Position numbers and translations under genes: made by a program
DNA from: an uncultured Clostridia bacterium
Lineage (GTDB): Bacteria; Bacillota; Clostridia; Christensenellales; Maliibacteriaceae
DNA length: 18,002 nt
Reading direction: 5' to 3'
NCBI GenBank assembly: GCA_934613185.1
Contig: CAKTSO010000021.1
Coordinates: forward strand, 1-18,002
Shown: in pieces, positions 5,693-12,198 of the stretch
Layout: every line of letters starts with the position of its first letter
Position numbering within the stretch: the first letter of the stretch is position 1
The notes under the pieces: model-generated
What the model saw: only the letters and a program-made list of their open reading frames with translations
Told to the model about the DNA's origin: nothing
Databases searched by the model: none

Positions 5693-6535
5693 TTACTGTT
5701 CCAGCCACTCGCGGCGGACAACTTCGGGCTCACCTTCCAAAAGCGTCGGGTCGTTCAGATACTTTCTCATTTTCGCAAACGCGCGGGCGTAATAGCTGCC
5801 CGTGCAGATGCGCTCGTCCATCACGACCCCCAGCGGCATGCAGCGGACAAACTCCACGCCGTTTTTCGTGCGCGTGGGGATCTCGCGCAGGTTGCCCATG
5901 GCGATGATCATGCTCGTGGTGCCGAAGTTATAGATGTGATGATAGATATGGTTCGTGCGGATGCTGGCAAGGTTCGTGATGACGAGGCTCGTATGGAACG
6001 GGCTTGCCTTGATGATCGATTTGGGCAAAAGGCCGTAGCGATCCATCAGCTTGAACACGCCGACGCCGAAGTTGACCAGTCCGGGGATCTTCAAAAGGAT
6101 CGTGATCAGTCGATCCGTCGAGTTCGTGTCGCCGGACTCGCGGTTGGCGGCAACGTATTCGTCGATGCGCTTTTGCACCGTGAAGACGTCGTCCTCCAGT
6201 TCAAAATAAATCTTGTTCATCGTGCCGTCCGTCTCGCCGGGCTTCAGGACGACCATGCCGACGGCAAGTTCGTTTCGCGCGTAGATGCGCTTGTTGACGA
6301 CGAAGCGGTTCAATTCGGGATACTCCGCGACGGTGCGGATATACGCCGCCATCACGACCGCCAAGTGGCTGACGGGGCGGCCTTCGCTTCTGCGCATGCG
6401 CATGTAGTTTTGAATCGGTTCGACCGGAATGAACTCCTCGATCATATTCATGGCGTCGTTGCGCTGGTTCATGATATAAGCCGCCACAGTGTACATGGGA
6501 TTTGCGTTCTTGACGCGCCTGCCGTCCGCTCGCAT
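5693..6535 (-). CDS. Stand-alone E2-like (2-oxoacid dehydrogenase acyltransferase) domain, degenerate active site
   Basis: The 280-residue protein resembles the trimer-forming catalytic domain of 2-oxoacid dehydrogenase E2 and chloramphenicol acetyltransferase. It has no lipoyl or E1/E3-binding domain. Recognisable blocks are the opening helices (about 20-75), SLVITNLASIRTNHIYHHIYNFGTTS (183-208) and the C-terminal strand PLGVVMDERICTGSYYARAF (234-253). In active enzymes this last block carries HxxxDG. Here the sequence is D-E-R-I-C-T-G, so the histidine is Glu and the aspartate is Thr. Normal acyl transfer is therefore doubtful. The ATG at 6535 has GGAGG 8 nt upstream; an ATG two codons earlier (6541) is too close to it. 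It follows the TetR gene by about 40 bp. A related acyltransferase with other chemistry, or a structural role, is possible. Confidence 0.78.
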   Translation of the reverse strand: MRADGRRVKNANPMYTVAAYIMNQRNDAMNMIEEFIPVEPIQNYMRMRRSEGRPVSHLAVVMAAYIRTVAEYPELNRFVVNKRIYARNELAVGMVVLKPGETDGTMNKIYFELEDDVFTVQKRIDEYVAANRESGDTNSTDRLITILLKIPGLVNFGVGVFKLMDRYGLLPKSIIKASPFHTSLVITNLASIRTNHIYHHIYNFGTTSMIIAMGNLREIPTRTKNGVEFVRCMPLGVVMDERICTGSYYARAFAKMRKYLNDPTLLEGEPEVVRREWLEQ

Positions 6536-6567
6536 GGGCATTTCCTCCGAAAATGATGGAATAATGA

Positions 6568-6584
6568 ATAATACGAATATTATA
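6568..6584 (-). promoter_or_regulatory. Candidate promoter and TetR operator before the E2-like gene
   Basis: A perfect TATAAT (minus strand, 6584-6579) overlaps a 6-4-6 inverted repeat ATAATA-TTCG-TATTAT (6568-6583). It overlaps the stop codon of the TetR gene. The -35 (TTTGCC, 18 bp upstream) is weak. An operator of the adjacent TetR protein is the natural inference. Confidence 0.5.
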
Positions 6585-7227
6585 CCATCCTTACATCATC
6601 GGGGCAAATTTCTTTCCCGTTCGAAGCGTCCGCCGTGTGCGTGCTCGGAACGCAGAGCATCATGATCCGCATGATTTCTTCCTTCGATTCGCGGCAGTCG
6701 TCTTCCATCCAGCGCGTGACGATCGCCATCAATCCGTGCATATAAAACGCCATGAGATACGACCGCTGCCGCTCGGGAATGCCGAATCGTTCCAATACGG
6801 GCGACAGCACATGCCGAAAAAGGCCTGCATAGCTTTTTTCCAGCTCCAGCGTTTTGGCGTTTCGAAGCGCCGTCAAAAACAGGCGCTTGTTCTTCTCAAG
6901 ATAGGAAAGATACGGCAGAAGATAGCGCGGCGTCATGAACGAAAGCTCCGAAAGCGAGCAGGTTCGGATGCGCTCGATCACGTCCGCCGCGTCCAGCGCC
7001 ATATGCTCCTGAAACCGGCCGGTCATCCATTCGACGCTTTCCAGCAGAAGATCGTCCATCGTCTCGTAATGCAGATAGAACGTCGAACGGTTCACATTCG
7101 CGCGGCGGCAGATCTCCTTAACCGTGACATACGCAAAGTCCTTTTCCTCCAACAAGGAAAGAAACGCCTCGTCCATCCGCGCCGCCGTATCAAAATAGCG
7201 TCCCTTCGCGCCGCTCGTTTCCCGCAT
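6580..7227 (-). CDS. TetR/AcrR-family transcriptional regulator
   Basis: The 215-residue length is typical for TetR. The N-terminal HTH spans about 12-58, with the hallmark VTVKEICRRANVNRSTFYLHYETMDDL (recognition helix NRSTFYLHY). The C-terminal ligand and dimerisation region is helical. Its end, AFYMHGLMAIVTRWMEDDCRESKEEIMRIM, matches the DhaS-like/TetR_C_8 group common in Clostridia. ATG 7227 has GGGGGAGGG 7 nt upstream. It is the first gene of a leftward pair with the E2-like gene, and a dyad overlapping the -10 box lies between them. Local control of the E2-like gene is likely; the ligand is unknown. Confidence 0.93.
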   Translation of the reverse strand: MRETSGAKGRYFDTAARMDEAFLSLLEEKDFAYVTVKEICRRANVNRSTFYLHYETMDDLLLESVEWMTGRFQEHMALDAADVIERIRTCSLSELSFMTPRYLLPYLSYLEKNKRLFLTALRNAKTLELEKSYAGLFRHVLSPVLERFGIPERQRSYLMAFYMHGLMAIVTRWMEDDCRESKEEIMRIMMLCVPSTHTADASNGKEICPDDVRMV

Positions 7228-7260
7228 CGGACGTCCCTCCCCCGTTTCTTTTTCGATCCC

Positions 7261-7290
7261 ATCTTAGCATTCCGCACGCCCCGTGCGCAA
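7261..7290 (-). promoter_or_regulatory. Possible promoter of the TetR gene
   Basis: On the minus strand TTGCGC (7290-7285) and TAAGAT (7266-7261) are separated by 18 bp, just upstream of the TetR ribosome site. The -10 is good and the -35 moderate. Confidence 0.45.
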
Positions 7291-7298
7291 GCGCGCGG

Positions 7299-7652
7299 TC
7301 AGGTTTCGCTGATCTTGCGCGCCAGTTCCATGATCTGCAGGGCGTAGCGGCGCTTGCCGTTTTCAAGAAGCTTGCAATAAAGCGGATAATTGACGCCCAT
7401 GCCGGCCATGCCGATCACGCCCAGCGCGATCCCGAGCACAGCCGACGCCGTCGTCGCCGCGCCGACCACGCCCATCGAAAGGCACATGCCGAGGCCGAAG
7501 ACCAACGCCGAGACGACGCCGAGCGAATAGGCGCAGACGTTTGCGGGAAGTTTTGCGCGCGCGTCGAGCTTTCGAAGCGCCGTGACGCGCGAAGTGTCTT
7601 TGGGCGCGTATTCGTTGGCGATATGTTCGGCGTAAATTTTATCCGTGTTCAT
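7299..7652 (-). CDS. Small two-helix membrane protein
   Basis: The 117-residue protein has a charged N-terminus (YAEHIANEYAPKDTSRVTALRKLD), two long hydrophobic segments (about 38-62 and 65-92) and a basic C-terminal helix, giving a hairpin in the membrane with both ends on the same side. Relatives in Clostridia often carry the automatic label dihydropteridine reductase. I see no Rossmann motif or catalytic residue that would support that label. GGAGGG is 9 nt upstream of ATG 7652. No clear terminator separates its stop from the TetR promoter region, so read-through into the TetR/E2-like genes is possible. Function unknown. Confidence 0.85.
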   Translation of the reverse strand: MNTDKIYAEHIANEYAPKDTSRVTALRKLDARAKLPANVCAYSLGVVSALVFGLGMCLSMGVVGAATTASAVLGIALGVIGMAGMGVNYPLYCKLLENGKRRYALQIMELARKISET

Positions 7653-7728
7653 GATGGAAAACCCTCCAAAGTATTTTTTCGTCCCTTCGGACAGGTTTCA
7701 TGATAGCGTCTTGTCCATACGTTCGGAA

Positions 7729-7752
7729 CGACACGAAGAACCCCTCGTGTCG
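7729..7752. repeat. Perfect 8-bp inverted repeat upstream of the small membrane protein
   Basis: CGACACGA (7729-7736) and TCGTGTCG (7745-7752) are perfect arms around an 8-nt loop. The element sits about 80 bp upstream of the membrane-protein start, separate from the terminator at 7774-7803. It may be an operator or part of the leader. Confidence 0.45.
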
Positions 7753-7773
7753 ATTTTAAAAATATCCGCATCA

Positions 7774-7803
7774 AAAAAGCGCCATGAAATCATGGCGCTT
7801 TTT
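7774..7803. terminator. Bidirectional terminator after the FucI-like gene
   Basis: A perfect 13-bp stem AAAAAGCGCCATG (7774-7786) with an AAAT loop and its complement (7791-7803). It ends leftward transcription about 10 bp after the isomerase stop. Confidence 0.9.
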
Positions 7804-7813
7804 CACTTTCAGA

Positions 7814-9220
7814 TTACAGGCTGGCGATGCCCTGCTCGTCGGCGTCGTCGAAAATCATGCCAAGATAGCGCGCGGCCTCGCGCAGCTCTTTTTTATAGCT
7901 GCCGTAAGTGCCGCCGACATGATGGATGTACGGTCCGAAGATGAGCTTCTCTTCCCAGCGCTTCCAGTTGTCGACCTCCAGCCAAAGATACGTGCCGGTC
8001 GTTTCGGGGCCGTCCGTCGTATGGCCCTCGCCGCAGAACAGATAATGCTTGCCGTCGACTTCGTCAAAGCGGCAAAGCGTCAGCTCGCCGTCGCGCAGGA
8101 TGAAGCTTTCCTGACCGTCGACCAGACGCGCGGCGGAGCTTTCTTTTTTCAGGCTGTAGGCGAACGGGCCGCAGTGCCACAGCAACTCGGCATTCTCGTT
8201 TTCGGGATGGCGGATCGTCAGATCGGCCAGGAACTCCGCCTGACGGTTGAGCACCACCGCGCGCAGAATCGCCATGGTGATCGCGCCGTTGACGTCCGTT
8301 TCGCAGCTGATGGGATAGCCGCGGTCGGCCATCTCGCCCAGCGTCGGGCACACGGGCGCGCCGTAAATCGCCGCAGCGGGCCAGCATTCCATCGCGCCGA
8401 CGGTGCAGTTGTTTTTCTCCATCAGGCGCTCGGCCGCCAGAGTCAGCGCCGCGCTGCGCGCGACCTTCTCTTTGGGCATTTCCGTCTCAAAGCGCGCGGA
8501 GAAATCGGCAAGATAGTCGACATATTCCTTTTCGTTTGCGGCAATGATCTCATCGGCCAGGTTCGCAACGGCAACGGGAGAGATCGGAACGGTCGTCACG
8601 CCGTAACGCGTGGCAAGCTCGCCGACGTTGTCCATGCAGCTCATGAACGGCTGCGGACGCGCGCCGAACTTGGCGATGCGAAGGGATTTGACGGTCTTGA
8701 CGACGTTCGCCACGCGGATAAAGCTGTCGTAACCGTTTGCAAAGTCGTCGCTTTCGATCTCGCAGTTCCAGATGTAGCTGAACTTGACGTTGTAGCGGCG
8801 CAGGACTTTCGAGCAGGCGAACATGCCGCACTGCGTGTCACGGCCGCGGGCCTCGAACGAGTTGGGGCGTTCGTCGCGCGCGCCCCAAAGAAGCGTGGGA
8901 ACTTTCAGCGCCGCGGCGACGGTGGTCACGCACTGTTCTTCGCCGAAGTCACAGTGCGGGATGAACAGAGCGTCCACGCGCGCCTTGACGAATTTATCGA
9001 TCACGCGCTGGATGTTCTCCATCGTCTCGGCCGCATCGGCAGTCGCGGTCAAAATGCCGTTTTCGCACAGATCGTCGATGTCGACGATCTCAACGGCATC
9101 GGCGTCGATCTCGCGGATGCGCGCCATAAAGGCATCTTTGTGGGCTTTGGCGTCTTCCATGCTCAGGAAGCTGCGCTTGGTGGGCGCAACGCCGAGGATC
9201 AGTTTGGGCATCTTATACAT
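7814..9220 (-). CDS. L-fucose/L-arabinose isomerase-family protein
   Basis: The 468-residue protein matches the FucI-related sugar isomerases, metal-dependent aldose-ketose isomerases of the cytoplasm. Supporting segments are the N-terminal Rossmann-like region (MPKLILGVAPTKRSF, VDALFIPHCDFGEE, VPTLLWGARDERP), MECWPAAAIYG with CETDVNGAITMAIL carrying a likely metal-binding Glu, and LLWHCGPFA in the C-terminal domain. The exact sugar cannot be read off; a pentose or 6-deoxyhexose is likely. The start is ATG 9220, with GGAGG 10 nt upstream inside the end of the kinase gene. The two genes overlap by 8 nt (9213-9220), so translation is probably coupled. With the PfkB kinase it forms an isomerase-then-kinase route. 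A longer start at 9259 would lie wholly inside the kinase gene and is not favoured. Confidence 0.88.
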   Translation of the reverse strand: MYKMPKLILGVAPTKRSFLSMEDAKAHKDAFMARIREIDADAVEIVDIDDLCENGILTATADAAETMENIQRVIDKFVKARVDALFIPHCDFGEEQCVTTVAAALKVPTLLWGARDERPNSFEARGRDTQCGMFACSKVLRRYNVKFSYIWNCEIESDDFANGYDSFIRVANVVKTVKSLRIAKFGARPQPFMSCMDNVGELATRYGVTTVPISPVAVANLADEIIAANEKEYVDYLADFSARFETEMPKEKVARSAALTLAAERLMEKNNCTVGAMECWPAAAIYGAPVCPTLGEMADRGYPISCETDVNGAITMAILRAVVLNRQAEFLADLTIRHPENENAELLWHCGPFAYSLKKESSAARLVDGQESFILRDGELTLCRFDEVDGKHYLFCGEGHTTDGPETTGTYLWLEVDNWKRWEEKLIFGPYIHHVGGTYGSYKKELREAARYLGMIFDDADEQGIASL

Positions 9221-10178
9221 ATTGCAGACTCCTCCCGTAAAATTTGACACGTTCGTCAATTTCCTTATAATCGATTTCCCCGGTCTCGAGGAAATGCTGA
9301 ACCGTTTTCATGTCGGGGATGCCGGCGCGGCCTCCCTGGCGGGTGATCTTGATGGCGGACACGGCACTTGCAAAGCGGCAGATATCCTTCACGCTCCATC
9401 CCTGAAGCAGCCCCGCGACAAACGCGCCGTGGAACACGTCGCCCGCGCCGACGGTGTCGACCACGTCCACACGGAATGCGGGCAGGGTGAAGTACCCCTC
9501 GTCGCAAAGGCCGACGCAGCCGTCGCCGCCGAAGGTGAACACGACGATCTTCGGGCCGCGCGCACGCACTTTCGCGCAGTTCGCTTCATAATTCTTATCG
9601 TCGCCGAACATGGCGCCGTAGACAAATTCCGAACCGACGAACACGTCGATCTCGGGCAGGAAGGATTCCAGCTCCTCGGAATGGCTGTCGGCGTCAATGA
9701 AGATTTTCGCACCCGCGGCCTTGGCATGCTTCGCCGCTGCCTGAACGACGTCGTCCAGACGGGAAACGAAGAAATATTCGCAGTCTTCCAGAACGTCCGC
9801 ATATTTTTCCACGAGGTTCGGCATCTGCGCCGTGCCGGGATCGTAGACGATGCTGCGCTCCTGCGACTGTTTATTGCTGATGACGACGGAAAGGGACGTC
9901 GTCTTGCCTTCCTGCACCTCTAAATGCGACACGTCGACGTGATGCGCTTTGAAGTCCTCGATGCAGAACTTACCGTAGTTGTCATCGCCGACCGCGCCCA
10001 AAATCGCACACTTTGCACCCAGGCGCGCCGAGGCGACCATGCCGGTGGCGACCTTGCCGCCGCCCTGCCAGCTGGCGCCGGTCATGCGCATGGTGCCGTT
10101 GGGCTCGGGGAATGTCGGCACGGCGACGGCGAAATCCACACAGGGACCGTCCGCGCCCGCGATCTGATACTTTTTCAT
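9213..10178 (-). CDS. PfkB-family (ribokinase-like) carbohydrate kinase
   Basis: The 321-residue protein has the PfkB layout. The N-terminal signature GGGKVATGMVASARLGAK (39-56) is followed by the lid and substrate region, the strand KIVVFTFGGDGCVG (210-223) and the C-terminal signature DTVGAGDVFHGAFVAGLLQG (241-260). The GAGD anion hole and catalytic base D247 are intact. It should phosphorylate a free sugar with ATP, probably the ketose made by the overlapping isomerase. ATG 10178 has GGGAGGAA about 8 nt upstream. The frame is open further upstream to 10448, but that part crosses the promoter and is not coding. A perfect consensus promoter at 10260-10288 drives this gene and the isomerase; the divergent ROK regulator is the likely repressor. 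Confidence 0.93.
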   Translation of the reverse strand: MKKYQIAGADGPCVDFAVAVPTFPEPNGTMRMTGASWQGGGKVATGMVASARLGAKCAILGAVGDDNYGKFCIEDFKAHHVDVSHLEVQEGKTTSLSVVISNKQSQERSIVYDPGTAQMPNLVEKYADVLEDCEYFFVSRLDDVVQAAAKHAKAAGAKIFIDADSHSEELESFLPEIDVFVGSEFVYGAMFGDDKNYEANCAKVRARGPKIVVFTFGGDGCVGLCDEGYFTLPAFRVDVVDTVGAGDVFHGAFVAGLLQGWSVKDICRFASAVSAIKITRQGGRAGIPDMKTVQHFLETGEIDYKEIDERVKFYGRSLQYV

Positions 10179-10259
10179 CGTTCGGATTCCTCCCGGTTGT
10201 CGTTCGTCCCGCCGCAAAAACGCTCGTTTTTTCGACGCGGAACGCCTTCTTCTCTTTAG

Positions 10260-10288
10260 ATTATACGGATGCAGAGCTTGTTTGTCAA
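10260..10288 (-). promoter_or_regulatory. Perfect consensus promoter of the kinase-isomerase operon
   Basis: On the minus strand TTGACA (10288-10283) and TATAAT (10265-10260) match the consensus in all 12 positions with a 17-bp spacer. Such strength suggests the operon is held off by a repressor. Confidence 0.85.
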
Positions 10289-10317
10289 CGAAATTTAAAA
10301 ACGAAACGTCACTTTGC

Positions 10318-10346
10318 TTGACAATCACGCGCCGTCGGGAAATAAT
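10318..10346 (+). promoter_or_regulatory. Divergent promoter of the ROK regulator
   Basis: TTGACA (10318-10323), a 17-bp spacer and AATAAT (10341-10346). The two -35 boxes are 29 bp apart, back to back. ACGAAA occurs twice, 13 bp apart (10288 and 10301), between them: a possible operator for the ROK protein. Confidence 0.7.
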
Positions 10347-10380
10347 AGGAATATCGACTACTGTGCAAGGAGGCCCCTTT

Positions 10381-11637
10381 ATGGAAAACCGCCGCAACGC
10401 GGGGCTTCGCCGCAAATGCAGCAAGCCGCGCACGATCAAGCACAACAATCAAAAGCTCGTTTTGTCCATGTTCCGCTACGCGGAATGTTTAAGCGTCAGC
10501 CAGATCGCCCGCCAGTCGGGTCTGAGCAAGACGACGATCACCAAGATCATCGGCGATTTTCTCGAAAAAGGCCTGATCGAATCGGCCGGCAAGGGCGACA
10601 GCACCGACGAGGGCGGCAAGAAGCCGGAGCTTTTCAGCTTCAACCCGACTTGCCGCTGCGGGTTTTTGATCCATCTGGATCTGTCCGCGGTCGTCGTTTC
10701 GCTTCTTGACCTAAACTGCCGCTGCCTCGACTCGATCCGGGTGGACGGACTGGCCGAGGGTGACTACGACGCATTTCCCCGGGCCGCGGGAGAAGCCGCA
10801 CGGACGCTTTTATCCCGCAACGCGGGCGTGCGCATCGGCGGCGCGGTCGTCGCAAGCGACGGCATTCTCGACGTGGATAACGGCGTGATCCGCTATTCGG
10901 TGCAGCACCCCTGGCGGCGCGACCTGCCCATCTGCCGCGACGTTGCCGAAAAGCTTCCCGTCGACGTTCCCGTCTATGTGGAAAACGCCTCCGCCATGCG
11001 CGGCTATGCACAGCTTTTGGAGGAGGACAATCAGGCTTCCTCGAGTCTTGTGTATCTTCTGACCGGAAGCGTCCATTCGGGCGGCTGCGTTTTGAAAAAT
11101 CACGAACTTGTCCACGGCGCGCACGGCTTCATGAGCGAATTCGGGCATATCGTCGTCAATCCCGCGTCGCATCACACCTGCCTTTGCGGCTCCAAGGGCT
11201 GTTTCGAGGTCATGACGTCCGAGAAAAACGTGCTGCGCAACGCGCGCAAATGGCGGGACGAATACCCCGACTCCCCCATCTGCGAAGCGCTGGACAAGAA
11301 AACGCTTTCGATGCAGATGATCTTCGATCTTTCCAACAGCGGCGACTCGTTCGCCTGCCGATTGATGGACGACGTCATCCACTGGTTCAGCGTGCTGATC
11401 CGCACGATCATGATCGCGCACGATCCGGAAAAGATCATCATCGGCGGCGTCTATCAGACCGCCGGGCGGTATTTTCTCGAAACGCTGCACAGCATGGTCT
11501 CCTCCACACCTTTTTTCCGCACCGGCGCGGACCTTCCCGTCTGTTACGCCGAGGGTTCTCCCGAGGAGGCGAGCCTTCGCGGTGCGTCGTATTATCTTTG
11601 CCGCCGCATCATCGACAACAGCGCGCTCTACGATTAA
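10381..11637 (+). CDS. ROK-family transcriptional regulator (NagC/XylR type)
   Basis: The 418-residue protein has an N-terminal winged helix (about 22-75) whose core LSVSQIARQSGLSKTTITKIIGDFLEKGLI is a MarR-like HTH. A ROK sugar-kinase-like body follows (95-400). It carries the ROK zinc site: H256 in EFGHIVV and C267, C269, C274 in HTCLCGSKGCFE. In ROK kinases VENDVN carries a catalytic Asp; here VENASA (200-205) lacks it, so it is a sensor and not an enzyme. AAGGAGG is 7 nt before ATG 10381. It is divergent from the kinase-isomerase operon and probably represses it until the sugar or sugar phosphate binds. Confidence 0.94.
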   Translation: MENRRNAGLRRKCSKPRTIKHNNQKLVLSMFRYAECLSVSQIARQSGLSKTTITKIIGDFLEKGLIESAGKGDSTDEGGKKPELFSFNPTCRCGFLIHLDLSAVVVSLLDLNCRCLDSIRVDGLAEGDYDAFPRAAGEAARTLLSRNAGVRIGGAVVASDGILDVDNGVIRYSVQHPWRRDLPICRDVAEKLPVDVPVYVENASAMRGYAQLLEEDNQASSSLVYLLTGSVHSGGCVLKNHELVHGAHGFMSEFGHIVVNPASHHTCLCGSKGCFEVMTSEKNVLRNARKWRDEYPDSPICEALDKKTLSMQMIFDLSNSGDSFACRLMDDVIHWFSVLIRTIMIAHDPEKIIIGGVYQTAGRYFLETLHSMVSSTPFFRTGADLPVCYAEGSPEEASLRGASYYLCRRIIDNSALYD

Positions 11638-11648
11638 AAAGCCAAAAC

Positions 11649-11693
11649 AAAACGCCCGCCGAACAGCGATTCCGCTGCGCGACGGGCGTTTTT
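11649..11693. terminator. Bidirectional terminator between ROK and cupin genes
   Basis: AAAACGCCCG (11649-11658) pairs with CGGGCGTTTT (11683-11692). The loop holds a second small stem, CAGCG-ATTC-CGCTG. Both flanks suit termination in their own direction. Confidence 0.85.
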
Positions 11694-11701
11694 CAACTTC
11701 T

Positions 11702-12031
11702 TTAAAACACGACAACGAGAAGCATTTTGAACCGCTCCTGCGCGTAGACCGCGTGCGGATGTCCCTTGGGCATGACGATCGACTCGCCTTCGTGCAGAAC
11801 GTAAGGCTCGCCGTCGATCGTGACGCGGCCGACGCCGTCCAGGCAGGTCACGAACGCGTCGCCGCCGGAGGAATGCGTGCCGATCTCCTCGCCCTTGTCA
11901 AACGAGAACAGCGTCACGCTCAGCGCGTCGTTCTGCGCAAGCGTGCGGCTGACGACCTGCCCCGCCTGATACGCCACCCGGTCTTTTAAGACCATGACCT
12001 GTTTTTTCTCGATGTTTTTCAAACCGTCCAT
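11702..12031 (-). CDS. Small single-domain cupin
   Basis: The 109-residue protein is one cupin beta-barrel. Motif 1 region is GTHSSGGDAFVTCLDGVG (51-68) and motif 2 is PKGHPHAV (88-95). Usual metal cupins have HxH and a Glu in motif 1. Here one His (53) and Asp58 stand there, with His91 and His93 in motif 2, so a metal site is possible but altered. ATG 12031 has GGAG 9 nt upstream; a longer frame to 12181 is low-complexity and crosses the leader. Small cupins of this type are often linked to sugar or stress metabolism, but nothing here fixes a substrate. It is leftward and alone, ending at the shared terminator. Confidence 0.88.
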   Translation of the reverse strand: MDGLKNIEKKQVMVLKDRVAYQAGQVVSRTLAQNDALSVTLFSFDKGEEIGTHSSGGDAFVTCLDGVGRVTIDGEPYVLHEGESIVMPKGHPHAVYAQERFKMLLVVVF

Positions 12032-12198
12032 CGTTTCCGTCTCCTTTTTTTCAAATCTTGTTCTCGGGCGCGAACGCCGCGGCGCGCACGGGATAACGTT
12101 TCTCGCGGTTCGGCCGCGGGGACGACCGTTTCGTTCCCCCCCCCGAAAGAATACCATACACCTTCTTTCAAAAGGTATCACTGTTTTTGTCGTTTTTC

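Noticed and set aside
7784..9247. 487-codon rightward open frame
   Set aside because: Mirror of the FucI-like isomerase gene. No ribosome site, no recognisable domain, and it begins inside a terminator.
9221..9259. Extended N-terminus of the isomerase
   Set aside because: The added residues lie wholly within the kinase gene and its GGAGG site fits the ATG at 9220; the family's first strand also begins just after that start.
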